From the NCBI RefSeq assembly GCF_000264295.1, contig NZ_AJXT01000005.1, positions 89,412 through 153,411 on the forward strand: 64,000 nucleotides of DNA, given 5' to 3'. Each line of letters starts with the position of its first letter. Position 1 is the first letter of the stretch. The stretch is from Rhodanobacter spathiphylli B39. Its GTDB lineage: Bacteria; Pseudomonadota; Gammaproteobacteria; Xanthomonadales; Rhodanobacteraceae. The notes under the pieces are model-generated. The model was not told the origin of the DNA. It searched no databases and saw nothing but the letters and a program-made list of their open reading frames with translations. Below are positions 19,795-28,625 of this stretch, in pieces. Position numbers and translations under genes: made by a program.

Positions 19795-20817
19795 ATGAAG
19801 GCAAAGGCCACTTCAATCGACATTGCCCACCTGGCCGGGGTATCCCAGGCCACGGTGTCGCGTGCGCTGCGTGGCAGCCCGCTGGTCAATGAGGAAACCC
19901 GGCGGCGCATCCAGGCCGCCGCCGACCAGCTCAACTACAAGGTCGACAAGAACGCGTCCAACCTGCGCAAGATGCACACCGGCACGCTGGCGCTGCTGTT
20001 CTTCGAGGACCCCACCGCCGACGAGTCCCACATCAACCCGTTCTTCCTGTCGATGCTGGGCTCGATCACCCGCGCCTGTGCCCTGCAGGGTTACGACCTG
20101 CTGATCTCGTTCCAGCAGTTCTCGCACGACTGGCACGCCGACTTCGCCGACAGCAAGAAGGCCGACGGGCTGATCCTGCTGGGCTACGGCGATTACCTGG
20201 CCTATACCGACAAGCTCGAAAAACTGGTCGACCAGGGCACCCGCTTCGTGCGCTGGGGCGCGGTGCTGCCCGACCAGCCCGGCGTGTCGATCGGTTGCGA
20301 CAATTTCGCCGGCGGCCTGGCGGTGGCCGAGCACCTGCTCGAGCGCGGCTGTCGCCGCATCGCGTTCCTGGGCGATGCCTCCAGCCACTACCCGGAATTC
20401 TTCGGCCGTTATCGTGGCTACGTCCAGGCGCTGGAACAGGCCGGCATCGCGATCGATCCGGACCTGCAGCAGAACGCCGAAAGCACCGAGCATTCGGGCT
20501 ACGAGGCGATGCGCGGACTGATCCTCAACGAAATCGGTTTCGATGCCGTGTTCGCCGCCAGCGACCTGATCGCGATCGGTGCGATGCGCGCATTGAGCGA
20601 CCACGGCATGCGCGTGCCGCAGGATGTCGCGCTGGCCGGCTTCGACGACATCCCCATGGCCAGCTTCATCAACCCGCCGCTGACCACCGTGCTGCAGGAC
20701 ACCCGCCAGGCCGGCGAAGTGCTGGTCGACAGCCTGCTCGGCCTGATCCGGGGCGAGCCGGTGGACAGCGAAGTGCTGCCGGTGAAGCTGATGGTGCGCC
20801 GCTCCAGCCTGCGCTGA
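19795..20817 (+). CDS. LacI family transcriptional regulator
   Basis: A 340-residue protein with an N-terminal LacI helix-turn-helix (ATSIDIAHLAGVSQATVSRALRGSP, about residues 5-30) and hinge. A periplasmic-binding-protein-like effector domain follows (ADGLILLGYGDY, RGCRRIAFLGDASSHYPEFFGRYRGY, VFAASDLIAIGAMRAL, ALAGFDDIPMASFINPPLTT). It probably controls the adjacent sugar porter through the palindrome at 18050-18065. A TTG at 19789 would add two residues; the ATG at 19795 was used. Confidence 0.93.
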   Translation: MKAKATSIDIAHLAGVSQATVSRALRGSPLVNEETRRRIQAAADQLNYKVDKNASNLRKMHTGTLALLFFEDPTADESHINPFFLSMLGSITRACALQGYDLLISFQQFSHDWHADFADSKKADGLILLGYGDYLAYTDKLEKLVDQGTRFVRWGAVLPDQPGVSIGCDNFAGGLAVAEHLLERGCRRIAFLGDASSHYPEFFGRYRGYVQALEQAGIAIDPDLQQNAESTEHSGYEAMRGLILNEIGFDAVFAASDLIAIGAMRALSDHGMRVPQDVALAGFDDIPMASFINPPLTTVLQDTRQAGEVLVDSLLGLIRGEPVDSEVLPVKLMVRRSSLR

Positions 20818-20912
20818 GAAGGCCGGGTCGGCCGCCGTTGCGGCTGGTGTGGGTGATCCCGTAGTCTGCGGAGGTTGTCCGGGTTCCTCCGCACGACAGG
20901 ATCGAGAGCGCC

Positions 20913-23795
20913 ATGGATCGCACCACGTCCGAGCTGGAATTTCACCAGGTGTTCGAGCGCATCACCGATGCGTACGTGGCGCTGGATCGGGACTGGCGCT
21001 ACATCTACCTCAATGCGAAGGCCTGCGAGTTGTTCGGCCGTCGGGTGGAAGACCTGATCGGCCGGCACATCTGGACCGAATTCCCCGAAGGCGAGGGCCA
21101 GCCGTTCCAGCGCGCCTACGAACAGGCGATGGCCGACCAGCAGCCACGGCAGATCGAGGCGTGGTATCCGCCGTACCAGCGCTGGTTCGAGAACCGCATC
21201 TATCCGTCGGCGGAAGGCCTGACCATCTACTTCCTCGACATCAGCGAACGCAAACGGGCCGAACAGGAATTGCTGCAGCACCAGCGCATGCTCTCGCAGG
21301 CGCAGCAGGTGGCGCACGTCGGCAGCTGGGAATGGGACATCGCGGAAAACCGGGTGACCTGGTCGGCGGAGCTGTATCGCATCTATGGGGTGACGCCGGC
21401 GCAGCACGCCGCCACGTTCGAGTCCTACCTGGCGCTGGTGCATCCGCAGGATCGCGAGCGCGTGCAGCAGACGATCGCCCAGGCCGTGACCGGAACGCAG
21501 CCGTTCGAGTTCGAGGAACGCATCGTGCGCCCGGACGGCGCGGTACGCACCCTGCTCAGTCGCGGCATGGTCGAGGTCGACGCCGCCGGTCGCGCGGTGC
21601 GCCTGATGGGCGCCTGCCAGGACATCAGCGAGCGCAAGCGTGCCGAACAACTGGAAGCCGGCCAGCACGAAATCCTGGCCGGCATTGCGGCGCAGCGTCC
21701 GCTGGCGCAAAGCCTGGCGCAGATCGCCCACCTGCACGAGGCGATGAACCCCGGCGCGCTGTGCTCACTGCTGCTACTCGACGAAAGCGGGCAGCACGTG
21801 CTGCACGGCGCCGCGCCGAGTCTGCCGGAGGCCTACAGTCGCGCCCTGCATGGCCTGGCCATCGGCGAAGCGCAGGGTTCCTGCGGTACCGCTGCGTGGC
21901 GACGCGAGCGCGTGGTGGTGGCCGACATCGCCAGCCATCCGTACTGGGCCAACTACAAGTCGCTGGCGCTGGCGCACGGCCTCAAGGCGTGCTGGTCCAC
22001 GCCGGTGCTGGGCAGTGGCGGCAAGGTGCTGGGCACCTTCGCGGTGTATTTCCGCGAACTGCACGAGCCACGTCCGGAAGAGCTGTACAGCATCGACCGC
22101 ATGTTGCCGCTCACCGGCGTGGCGATCGAAAGCGAGCAGCTCATCCGCCGCCTGCGCGAGCGTGACCGCTTCTTCGAGATGTCGCTGGAAATCTTCTGCA
22201 TCATCGATCCGGCCGCACAGCGGCTGGTGCAGTTCAACCCCTCGTTGCCGCGCGTGACCGGCTACTCCGCCGACGAATTGAAGTCGCGCAGCTACCGCGA
22301 ATTCCTGCGCGTGGAAAGCGACGTGTTCGACGTCGACCCGATGCAGCAATTCGATGCGGCCGGCCAGCGCATGCATGATTTCGTCAGCCGCTGCATCTGC
22401 CGCGACGGCAGCGAACGGCAACTGGAGTGGGTGTCGTTCGTGGCGCCCGACGGGCTGGTCTATGCCGTGGCGCGCGACATCACCGAGCGGCGGCGGGTCG
22501 AGGCCGAACTGGCTTACGCGTCCAGCCACGACCCGGTCACCGGCCTGCAGCATCACCTGTTGCTGGAACATGCGCTGTCGGAAATCCTGTGCTATCCGAA
22601 CGTGCCGGCGTCGGTGCTGGTGGTGGGCCTGGACCGCTTCCAGCTGGTCAATGCCTCGGTCGGTCATCCCACCGGCGATGACGTGTTGCTGCGCCTCGCC
22701 ACCCGGTTGCAGACGGCGCTGGGCGGGCGCGGCCGGATCGCCCGTTTCGCCGGCGATGAATTCATGGTGACGGTGGCCGGGATGCCTCCCGCCGCGGTGC
22801 TGGAGCTGGCCGAGGCGCTGCGGGCGGTGGTGGCCGAGCCGATCGAAGGTGAGGATTACCGGCTGCTGCTGACCGCCAGCGTGGGCGTCAGTCATTCGTC
22901 CGCGCATGGCACCGATGCGAGGAACCTGCTGCGCCGCGCCGAGGCGGCGATGAGCCAGGCCAAGCAGGAAGGGCGCGACCGCGTCTGCGAATTTTCGCTG
23001 GCCCAGATGCAGGAGCTGGAAGACCGCCTGCTGCTGGGCAACCATCTGCGCGATGCGATCCGGCTGGGCGAACTGGAGCTGCACTACCAGCCGCAGCATG
23101 CTGCCGCCGACCTGCGGTTGACCGGTTTCGAGGCGCTGCTGCGCTGGAACTGCCGCCAGCTCGGGCAGGTTTCACCGGCCCGCTTCATCCCGATTGCCGA
23201 AGCGCTCGGCCTGATGCACGAGATCGGCGGCTGGGTGCTCGACGTGGCCTGCCGGCAGGTACGCGAATGGCTTGACCTGGGCTATCGCGACTTCACCGTC
23301 GCGGTGAACGTCTCGGCCCAGCAACTGCAGCGGCCCGGGCTGCTGGCCCAGGTGGCCGCATCGCTGCAGCGTCATGCCGTGCCGCCGGCGATGCTGGACA
23401 TCGAGATCACCGAAAGCTCGCTGATGGAAAACGTGGGACGGGTGCAGCGCGCCCTGGCCGAGCTGAAGGCGCTGGGCATCAAGCTGTCGCTGGATGATTT
23501 CGGCACCGGCTATTCCAGCCTGGCCTATCTCAAGCAATTCCCGATCGACAAGCTGAAGATCGACCAGATCTTCGTGCGCGACCTGCCGCAGGACGCCGCG
23601 GATGCAGCGATCGTGCGCACCATCATCGCGGTGGCGCACGAGCTGCACATGGGCGTCGCAGCCGAAGGCGTGGCGACCGCGGAACAGGCGCAGTTCCTCG
23701 TCGGCGCCGGTTGCGACGAATTGCAGGGCCACCATCTCGGTCACGCCCTGAGCGCCAGCGAGGCGGCGCTGCGCCTGGATCGCGCCCGCGGCTAG
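20913..23795 (+). CDS. Bifunctional diguanylate cyclase/phosphodiesterase with PAS and GAF sensors
   Basis: A 960-residue cytoplasmic c-di-GMP protein. Order: PAS (about 1-115, ending ISERKRAE), PAS/PAC (120-245, ending ISERKRAE), GAF (250-405), PAS (415-530), GGDEF (535-700), EAL (705-955). The GGDEF motif reads AGDEF near residue 613, a variant active in some enzymes. The EAL domain keeps FEALLRW, EITES, LDDFGTGYSS, KIDQIF and AEGVAT, so phosphodiesterase activity looks intact. No membrane segment is present. The stop overlaps the end of the convergent LysR gene by four bases. Confidence 0.93.
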   Translation: MDRTTSELEFHQVFERITDAYVALDRDWRYIYLNAKACELFGRRVEDLIGRHIWTEFPEGEGQPFQRAYEQAMADQQPRQIEAWYPPYQRWFENRIYPSAEGLTIYFLDISERKRAEQELLQHQRMLSQAQQVAHVGSWEWDIAENRVTWSAELYRIYGVTPAQHAATFESYLALVHPQDRERVQQTIAQAVTGTQPFEFEERIVRPDGAVRTLLSRGMVEVDAAGRAVRLMGACQDISERKRAEQLEAGQHEILAGIAAQRPLAQSLAQIAHLHEAMNPGALCSLLLLDESGQHVLHGAAPSLPEAYSRALHGLAIGEAQGSCGTAAWRRERVVVADIASHPYWANYKSLALAHGLKACWSTPVLGSGGKVLGTFAVYFRELHEPRPEELYSIDRMLPLTGVAIESEQLIRRLRERDRFFEMSLEIFCIIDPAAQRLVQFNPSLPRVTGYSADELKSRSYREFLRVESDVFDVDPMQQFDAAGQRMHDFVSRCICRDGSERQLEWVSFVAPDGLVYAVARDITERRRVEAELAYASSHDPVTGLQHHLLLEHALSEILCYPNVPASVLVVGLDRFQLVNASVGHPTGDDVLLRLATRLQTALGGRGRIARFAGDEFMVTVAGMPPAAVLELAEALRAVVAEPIEGEDYRLLLTASVGVSHSSAHGTDARNLLRRAEAAMSQAKQEGRDRVCEFSLAQMQELEDRLLLGNHLRDAIRLGELELHYQPQHAAADLRLTGFEALLRWNCRQLGQVSPARFIPIAEALGLMHEIGGWVLDVACRQVREWLDLGYRDFTVAVNVSAQQLQRPGLLAQVAASLQRHAVPPAMLDIEITESSLMENVGRVQRALAELKALGIKLSLDDFGTGYSSLAYLKQFPIDKLKIDQIFVRDLPQDAADAAIVRTIIAVAHELHMGVAAEGVATAEQAQFLVGAGCDELQGHHLGHALSASEAALRLDRARG

Positions 23796-24715
23796 CGGTT
23801 TTCCGCGGACACCGGCAATCCCAGGATCAGCCGCTTGGCCAGGCGCGGCTGGCGCAGTTGCTCCAGCCACCAGCTCAGCGCGCGACCTTCATGATCGCTG
23901 CGCCAGGCGACGTAGAGCGTATTCGGCTCGCGCGGCTCGCTCATGGCCTTCTCGATCAGCTGGCCGCTCCGCAGCAGGGCGCTGGCGCGATGTCGCGGCA
24001 GCCAGCCCACGCCCAGGCCATCGCGCTGGGCGAGGATCTTGGCGCGCATGCTGGGCACCGCCAGCGTCGCCTGCCCACCGACGATGCCGTAGGCGCGGCC
24101 GACGTTGCGCGAGGAGTCGGCCACCACCACCGAACGATGGGCGCCGACCGCGTCCTGTGACAGCGGCCCGGCGACTTTCGCCAGCGGGTGCCGCGGCGAT
24201 ACGGCGAACACCCAGTCCATCGTGCCCAGCTCGAACCAGCGCAACTTGGGCATCGCCGGCGGCTCGTTGGTGGCGCCCACCACCAAGTCGGCCCGGCCCT
24301 CGCGCAAGGCTTCCCAGGTGCCGCCGAGCACCTCGTGGGTCAGGCGCAGGCGCACGCCGGACTGCAGCGCGTCGAACGCGCGGATCACCGGCAGCAGCGT
24401 CTCGAACTCCAGGATCTCGTCGGTGACGACGTGCAGCCGGTCTTCCCAGCCGTTGGCCACCTGCTTCACGCGCTGGTTCAGGCGGGCCACGTCCTGTACC
24501 AGCCGGCCCGCCTCGCGGGTGAGCAGCTCGCCGGCCGGGGTCAGTTGCAGACGGTAGCGGCGGCGGTCGAACAGCAACGCGTCGAAACGTGTTTCCAGCT
24601 GACGCGCCGCATGCGAGACGGTCGAGGGCGCCTTGCCCAGGTGGGCTGCCGCGCGGGACAGGCTGCCGGTGCTGCGGATCGCCTCCAGCAGGGCCAGTTC
24701 GTCGTCGGACAACAT
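23792..24715 (-). CDS. LysR family transcriptional regulator
   Basis: A 307-residue regulator: an N-terminal winged HTH (DELALLEAIRSTGSLSRAAAHLGKAPSTVSHAARQLE) and a type-2 periplasmic-binding effector domain (LRLTHEVLGGTWEALREGRADLVVGATNEPP). It is divergent from the first SDR gene with about 100 bp between them, the typical arrangement of a LysR regulator and its target. The longer frame up to 25156 overlaps the SDR gene on the other strand and was discarded; the ATG at 24715 fits the family. Confidence 0.92.
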   Translation of the reverse strand: MLSDDELALLEAIRSTGSLSRAAAHLGKAPSTVSHAARQLETRFDALLFDRRRYRLQLTPAGELLTREAGRLVQDVARLNQRVKQVANGWEDRLHVVTDEILEFETLLPVIRAFDALQSGVRLRLTHEVLGGTWEALREGRADLVVGATNEPPAMPKLRWFELGTMDWVFAVSPRHPLAKVAGPLSQDAVGAHRSVVVADSSRNVGRAYGIVGGQATLAVPSMRAKILAQRDGLGVGWLPRHRASALLRSGQLIEKAMSEPREPNTLYVAWRSDHEGRALSWWLEQLRQPRLAKRLILGLPVSAENR

Positions 24716-24818
24716 GTGCAACTCCTTCGAACGAGTTCGTCGAAACGATGGTACGGCAAACGCCACGCCGGCGATCAGGATGGCCCCACTGAAACACCAC
24801 CCGTCACTGGAGCACCTC

Positions 24819-25568
24819 ATGAACCGTTTCGAAGGCAAGTCCGTACTCGTCACCGGCGGCAGCAGCGGCATCGGCCTGGCCGCCGCCCACGCGTTCGCCG
24901 CCGAAGGCGCGCGCGTCATCATCACCGGGCGCGACAGCGCCGCGCTGGCCGAGGCCAGGGCTGCGCTGGGCGGCAACGCCATCGCCCTGCGCAACAACGC
25001 CGGCGTGGTCGCCGAGGCAAGGGACCTGGCTGCCGCTCTGGCCAGCCAGCAGATCCGCCTCGACGCGGTGTTCATCAATGCCGGCAGCGCGAAGTTCGCG
25101 CCGTTCGCCGACGTCGACGAGGCGCTGTGGGACCAGAGCTTCGGTACCAACGTCAAGGGCGCCTATTTCCAGATCCAGGCCTTGTTGCCGCTGCTCGATG
25201 CCGGCGCCTCGATCGTGCTGAACGGTTCGATCAACGCGCACATCGGCATGCCGAATTCGTCGGTCTACGCCGCCAGCAAGGCCGCGCTGATCTCGCTGGC
25301 AAAGACGCTCTCGGCCGAACTGCTGCCCCGCGGCGTGCGCGTCAACGTGGTCAGCCCCGGCCCGATCAGCACGCCGCTGTACGGCAAGCTGGGCATGGAC
25401 GCGGCCACGCTGGAAGCCACCGCCGCCCAGATCCAGGGCCAGGTGCCGCTGGGCCGCTTCGGCACGCCGCAGGAAGTGGCCGCCACCGTGCTGCACCTGT
25501 CCGCCGCCGAATCGGCCTTCATCGTCGGCAGCGAAATCATCGTCGACGGTGGCATGAGCCAGCTGTAA
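24819..25568 (+). CDS. SDR family oxidoreductase (first of a tandem pair)
   Basis: A 249-residue classical short-chain dehydrogenase: SVLVTGGSSGIGLAAAHAF (TGxxxGIG cofactor loop), FINAGSAKF (NAG), Tyr-Lys catalytic pair in VYAASKAAL with the upstream Ser in NGSINAHIG, and VNVVSPGPISTPL. It ends FIVGSEIIVDGGMSQL, the common SDR tail. The substrate is unknown. It is probably controlled by the divergent LysR gene. The start is the ATG at 24819. Confidence 0.92.
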   Translation: MNRFEGKSVLVTGGSSGIGLAAAHAFAAEGARVIITGRDSAALAEARAALGGNAIALRNNAGVVAEARDLAAALASQQIRLDAVFINAGSAKFAPFADVDEALWDQSFGTNVKGAYFQIQALLPLLDAGASIVLNGSINAHIGMPNSSVYAASKAALISLAKTLSAELLPRGVRVNVVSPGPISTPLYGKLGMDAATLEATAAQIQGQVPLGRFGTPQEVAATVLHLSAAESAFIVGSEIIVDGGMSQL

Positions 25569-25688
25569 GGCGACGCAGCGCGCCCGATCGCGCTATTGAT
25601 CAAGGTCGGGCACGTTCCTGCAAGACCGGCGGCGATCGGTGCGCGATCGTCGCCTTTCGCTCGTATCCGCCACCCACGCAGGAACTCC

Positions 25689-26441
25689 ATGAACACCTCA
25701 TTGCAGGACAAGATCGTCCTGGTCACCGGCGGCAGCGCCGGCATCGGCCTGGCCACGGCCAGGGCTTTCATCGACGCCGGTGCGTTCGTCTACGTCACCG
25801 GCCGGCGCCAGCCGGAGCTGGATGCGGCGGTCGCCACGCTGGGTCCGCGCGCCGTGGGCCTTCGCGCCGATGCGGTCAGCCTGGACGACATCCGCAAGGT
25901 GTTCTCGCGGATCGCCGAGGATCATCGCCGGCTGGACGTGCTGTACGCGAACGCCGGCTTCTACGAGTTCGGCCGGCTCGGCGACATCACCGAGGAACAC
26001 CTCGACCGCAGCTTCGACACCAATGTGCGCGGGCTGGTGTTCGCGGTGCAGGGCGCGCTCCCGCTGATGCGCGAAGGCGGCTCGGTGATCCTCACCGGCT
26101 CGATCGTGGCCACGCGCGGCGCCGAGGCCTTCAGCATCTACGCCGCCAGCAAGGCGGCCGTGCGCTCGCTCGCACGCAGCTGGGCGGTCGAGCTGAAGGA
26201 TCGCGGCGTACGCGTCAACGTGGTCAGTCCCGGCCCGATCGACACTCCCGGGCTGGGCGGCCTGGCCGGCGAACCGGCCAACCTGGCGCCGCTGAAACAG
26301 CACCTGGCCTCGACCGTGCCGATGGCACGCATGGGTCGGCCGGACGAGGTGGCTCACGCCGTGCTGTTCCTGGCCTCGGACCAGGCCAGCTTCATCACCG
26401 GTGCCGAGCTGACCGTCGACGGCGGCGCGAGCCAGCTCTGA
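25689..26441 (+). CDS. SDR family oxidoreductase (second of a tandem pair)
   Basis: A 250-residue classical SDR, clearly a paralogue of the gene just upstream: IVLVTGGSAGIGLATARAF, YANAGFYEFG, ILTGSIVATRGAEAFSIYAASKAAV with the Ser-Tyr-Lys triad, VNVVSPGPIDTPGLGG, and the FITGAELTVDGGASQL tail. A 120-bp gap separates the two genes. The pair probably reduces related carbonyl compounds; the substrate is unknown. Confidence 0.92.
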   Translation: MNTSLQDKIVLVTGGSAGIGLATARAFIDAGAFVYVTGRRQPELDAAVATLGPRAVGLRADAVSLDDIRKVFSRIAEDHRRLDVLYANAGFYEFGRLGDITEEHLDRSFDTNVRGLVFAVQGALPLMREGGSVILTGSIVATRGAEAFSIYAASKAAVRSLARSWAVELKDRGVRVNVVSPGPIDTPGLGGLAGEPANLAPLKQHLASTVPMARMGRPDEVAHAVLFLASDQASFITGAELTVDGGASQL

Positions 26442-26553
26442 AACAGCGATGGGGCGCTGCCTTTTTCGTACCACGGGCGACCGGTTCGTGACAGGCGTGC
26501 CGGCCATGGCGGGCGATGATCCCTGCCTGTGCGGGATACGTCACAATTATGAC

Positions 26554-26582
26554 TTGACAGAAACAGCCTAGGCAGATAAATT
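26554..26582 (+). promoter_or_regulatory. marR promoter with overlapping MarR operator
   Basis: A TTGACA -35 box (26554-26559), a 17-bp spacer and a TAAATT -10-like box (26577-26582) precede marR. A 21-bp site at 26561-26581 covers the spacer and -10 (it begins AAACAGCCTAGGCAGATAAA, with the palindromic core GCCTAGGC). The same 21 bp occurs inverted at 27082-27102, in front of the efflux genes. Binding here would repress marR itself. Confidence 0.8.
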
Positions 26583-26607
26583 GCGGCCGTCATCGAGGAG
26601 ACGGTCA

Positions 26608-27066
26608 ATGAAAACCACGCCAGCCAGCATCAAGTCGCAGCTCTCCACGGGCGAGCTCGGCTTCCTGATCACCGGCGTGCGCAACGCGATCTGGAGTTCG
26701 ATCGAGCGCGAGCTGCAGCCGCTGGACATCACCGCGGCGCAGTTCGTGGTGTTCAACACCATCGCCAAGGGTCGCGGCAGCACCATCGGCGACCTGTGCC
26801 GGGTGCTGGGTTACGACTCCGGCGCGATGACCCGGTTGCTGGATCGCATCGAGAAGAAGGGCCTGGTTCGACGCGTGGCCAATCCGGATGACCGGCGCAG
26901 CTACCTGATCGAGCTGACCGAGCAAAGCGCGGCGCTGGTGCCGAAGGCGCGGCGCCACGTGCAGGCGGTTTTCGGCGAGCTGCTGCAGGGTTTCGACGAG
27001 CGCGAAGCCGTGGCGCTGAAGGCCTCGCTGGAAAAGATCCTGGAAAACGCCGCACGCAGCGGCTGA
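26608..27066 (+). CDS. MarR family transcriptional regulator of the efflux operon
   Basis: A 152-residue winged-helix protein: an N-terminal dimer helix (LGFLITGVRNAIWSSIERELQPLDITAAQFVVFNTIA), a DNA-binding block (TIGDLCRVLGYDSGAMTRLLDRIEKKGLVRR) and the wing NPDDRRSYLIELT. It resembles the EmrR/MarR group next to tripartite pumps. GAGGAG ahead of the ATG at 26608 supports that start. The same 21-bp operator flanks the gene on both sides. Confidence 0.93.
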   Translation: MKTTPASIKSQLSTGELGFLITGVRNAIWSSIERELQPLDITAAQFVVFNTIAKGRGSTIGDLCRVLGYDSGAMTRLLDRIEKKGLVRRVANPDDRRSYLIELTEQSAALVPKARRHVQAVFGELLQGFDEREAVALKASLEKILENAARSG

Positions 27067-27081
27067 GGCTTTTGTACCGGC

Positions 27082-27102
27082 ATTTATCTGCCTAGGCTGT
27101 TT
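27082..27102. promoter_or_regulatory. MarR operator copy in front of the efflux genes
   Basis: This is the exact inverted copy of the 21-bp site in the marR promoter (core GCCTAGGC). It lies 26 bases upstream of the outer membrane protein gene. It is strong internal evidence that one MarR protein controls both its own gene and the pump. No clean -35/-10 pair is visible around this copy. Confidence 0.82.
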
Positions 27103-27128
27103 TATCCCCACCTATCGAGGTTGCCAGG

Positions 27129-28625
27129 ATGGACGCGCACGTTTTCCCCAATCGTCCCCGCGCATGGCCGCTGGCGCTGCTGCTGGCAGGCTCGCTGGCC
27201 GGTTGCGCCAGCATGCACGGGCTGCATACGCATGCGACGGCGATCGACCCGGCCCGGGTGGAAGCCAGCCAGAGCCTGGCGGGCAGCAAGCTCTCGGCCG
27301 CCGCGTGGCCGCAGGATGCCTGGTGGACCCGCTTCGGCGATCCGCAACTCGACCGCATGATGGACACCGCGCTGAGCGGCCAGCCCGGCCTGCGCATGGC
27401 CGAAGCGCGCGTGCGCCAGGCGCAGGCGGTTGCCGGCATCGTTGGTGCCTCGCTGTATCCGCAGGCGAACGCCAGCCTGCGCAGCACCCGCCAGCGCTTC
27501 AGCGAGGACGGCACGGTGCCGCCGCCGATCGCCGGCAGTTGGCAGACCATCAACGAGTTGTCGCTCGGGGTGGGCTACGAATTGGACTTCTGGGGCAAGA
27601 ACCGTGCGGCGGTGGACGCGGCGCTCGATCGTGCGCACGCCGCCGACGTGGACCTTCAGGCGGCGCGGCTGATGCTGACCACGGCGCTGGCGCGCACCTA
27701 TCTGCGGCTGGATCTGGCCTATGCGCAGCGCGACCTGGCGCAGGACACGCTGCAGCAGCGCGAGCAGACCTTGGCGTTGACCCGCCAGCGCGTCGCCGCG
27801 CAGATCGATTCGCAACTGGAACTGACCCAGGCCGAAGCCGCCTTGCCGGCCACGCGCGAGCGCCTCGCCGCGATCGGCGAGTCCATCGCGCTGATCAACA
27901 ACCAGCTGGCCGCGCTGCAAGGGCAGGGGCCGGATGCCGGTGCGCGCATCGCGCGGCCGCAACTGGCCCAAGTGAGCGAGGTGAGCTTGCCAAGCAACCT
28001 GCCGGCCGAGCTGATCGGTCGACGCCCCGACGTGGTCGCCGACCGCTGGCGCGTCGAGGCCGCCAGCCAGGACATCAAGGTCGCCAAGGCGCAGTTCTAT
28101 CCGAACATCAGCCTCAACGGCCTGGTCGGTTTGCAGAGCCGGGGCTTCGACAACTTCCTGGATGCCGGCAGCCGCGTGCTGGGCATCGGCCCGGCGATCT
28201 CGCTGCCGATCTTCGACGGCGGCCGCCTGCGCGGCAACCTCGGCGTGCGCCAGGCCGGCTACGACATGGCGGTGGAGCATTACAACGCCACGGTGATCGC
28301 GGCGGTGCACGACGTGGTCGATCAACTGGTTTCGCTGCAGTGGCTGCAGCAGCAGGCGCACGAACAGGACGAAGCGCTGCGGCTTACCGAGCACGCCTAC
28401 GAACTGGCCCAAGCGCGCTATCGCAGCGGGCTGGCCAATTACCTGCAGGTGTTGTCGGCCGAAGGCCAGGTGCTGGCGCAGAAGCAGCAAGTGCTGCAGT
28501 TGCAATCGCGCCAGCGCGAGCTACGGCTGAACCTGATCCGCGCGCTCGGTGGCGGCTATCAGCCTGCCGCCGTGCCCGGCGCCACCTCCGTTGCCCATGT
28601 CCAAGCCCCCGGGAGCAAATCATGA
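27129..28625 (+). CDS. Outer membrane efflux lipoprotein (NodT/OprM-like)
   Basis: A 498-residue TolC-type outer membrane factor. It has a lipoprotein signal with lipobox LAGC near residue 25, AWPQDAWWTRFGDPQLDRMMDTAL, two OEP repeats with long coiled coils, GYELDFWGKNRAA, and ELIGRRPDVVADRWRVEAASQDI with FYPNISLNG, hallmarks of the NodT family. It forms the exit duct of the pump encoded by the next two genes. Its stop overlaps the next start by four bases. Confidence 0.93.
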   Translation: MDAHVFPNRPRAWPLALLLAGSLAGCASMHGLHTHATAIDPARVEASQSLAGSKLSAAAWPQDAWWTRFGDPQLDRMMDTALSGQPGLRMAEARVRQAQAVAGIVGASLYPQANASLRSTRQRFSEDGTVPPPIAGSWQTINELSLGVGYELDFWGKNRAAVDAALDRAHAADVDLQAARLMLTTALARTYLRLDLAYAQRDLAQDTLQQREQTLALTRQRVAAQIDSQLELTQAEAALPATRERLAAIGESIALINNQLAALQGQGPDAGARIARPQLAQVSEVSLPSNLPAELIGRRPDVVADRWRVEAASQDIKVAKAQFYPNISLNGLVGLQSRGFDNFLDAGSRVLGIGPAISLPIFDGGRLRGNLGVRQAGYDMAVEHYNATVIAAVHDVVDQLVSLQWLQQQAHEQDEALRLTEHAYELAQARYRSGLANYLQVLSAEGQVLAQKQQVLQLQSRQRELRLNLIRALGGGYQPAAVPGATSVAHVQAPGSKS

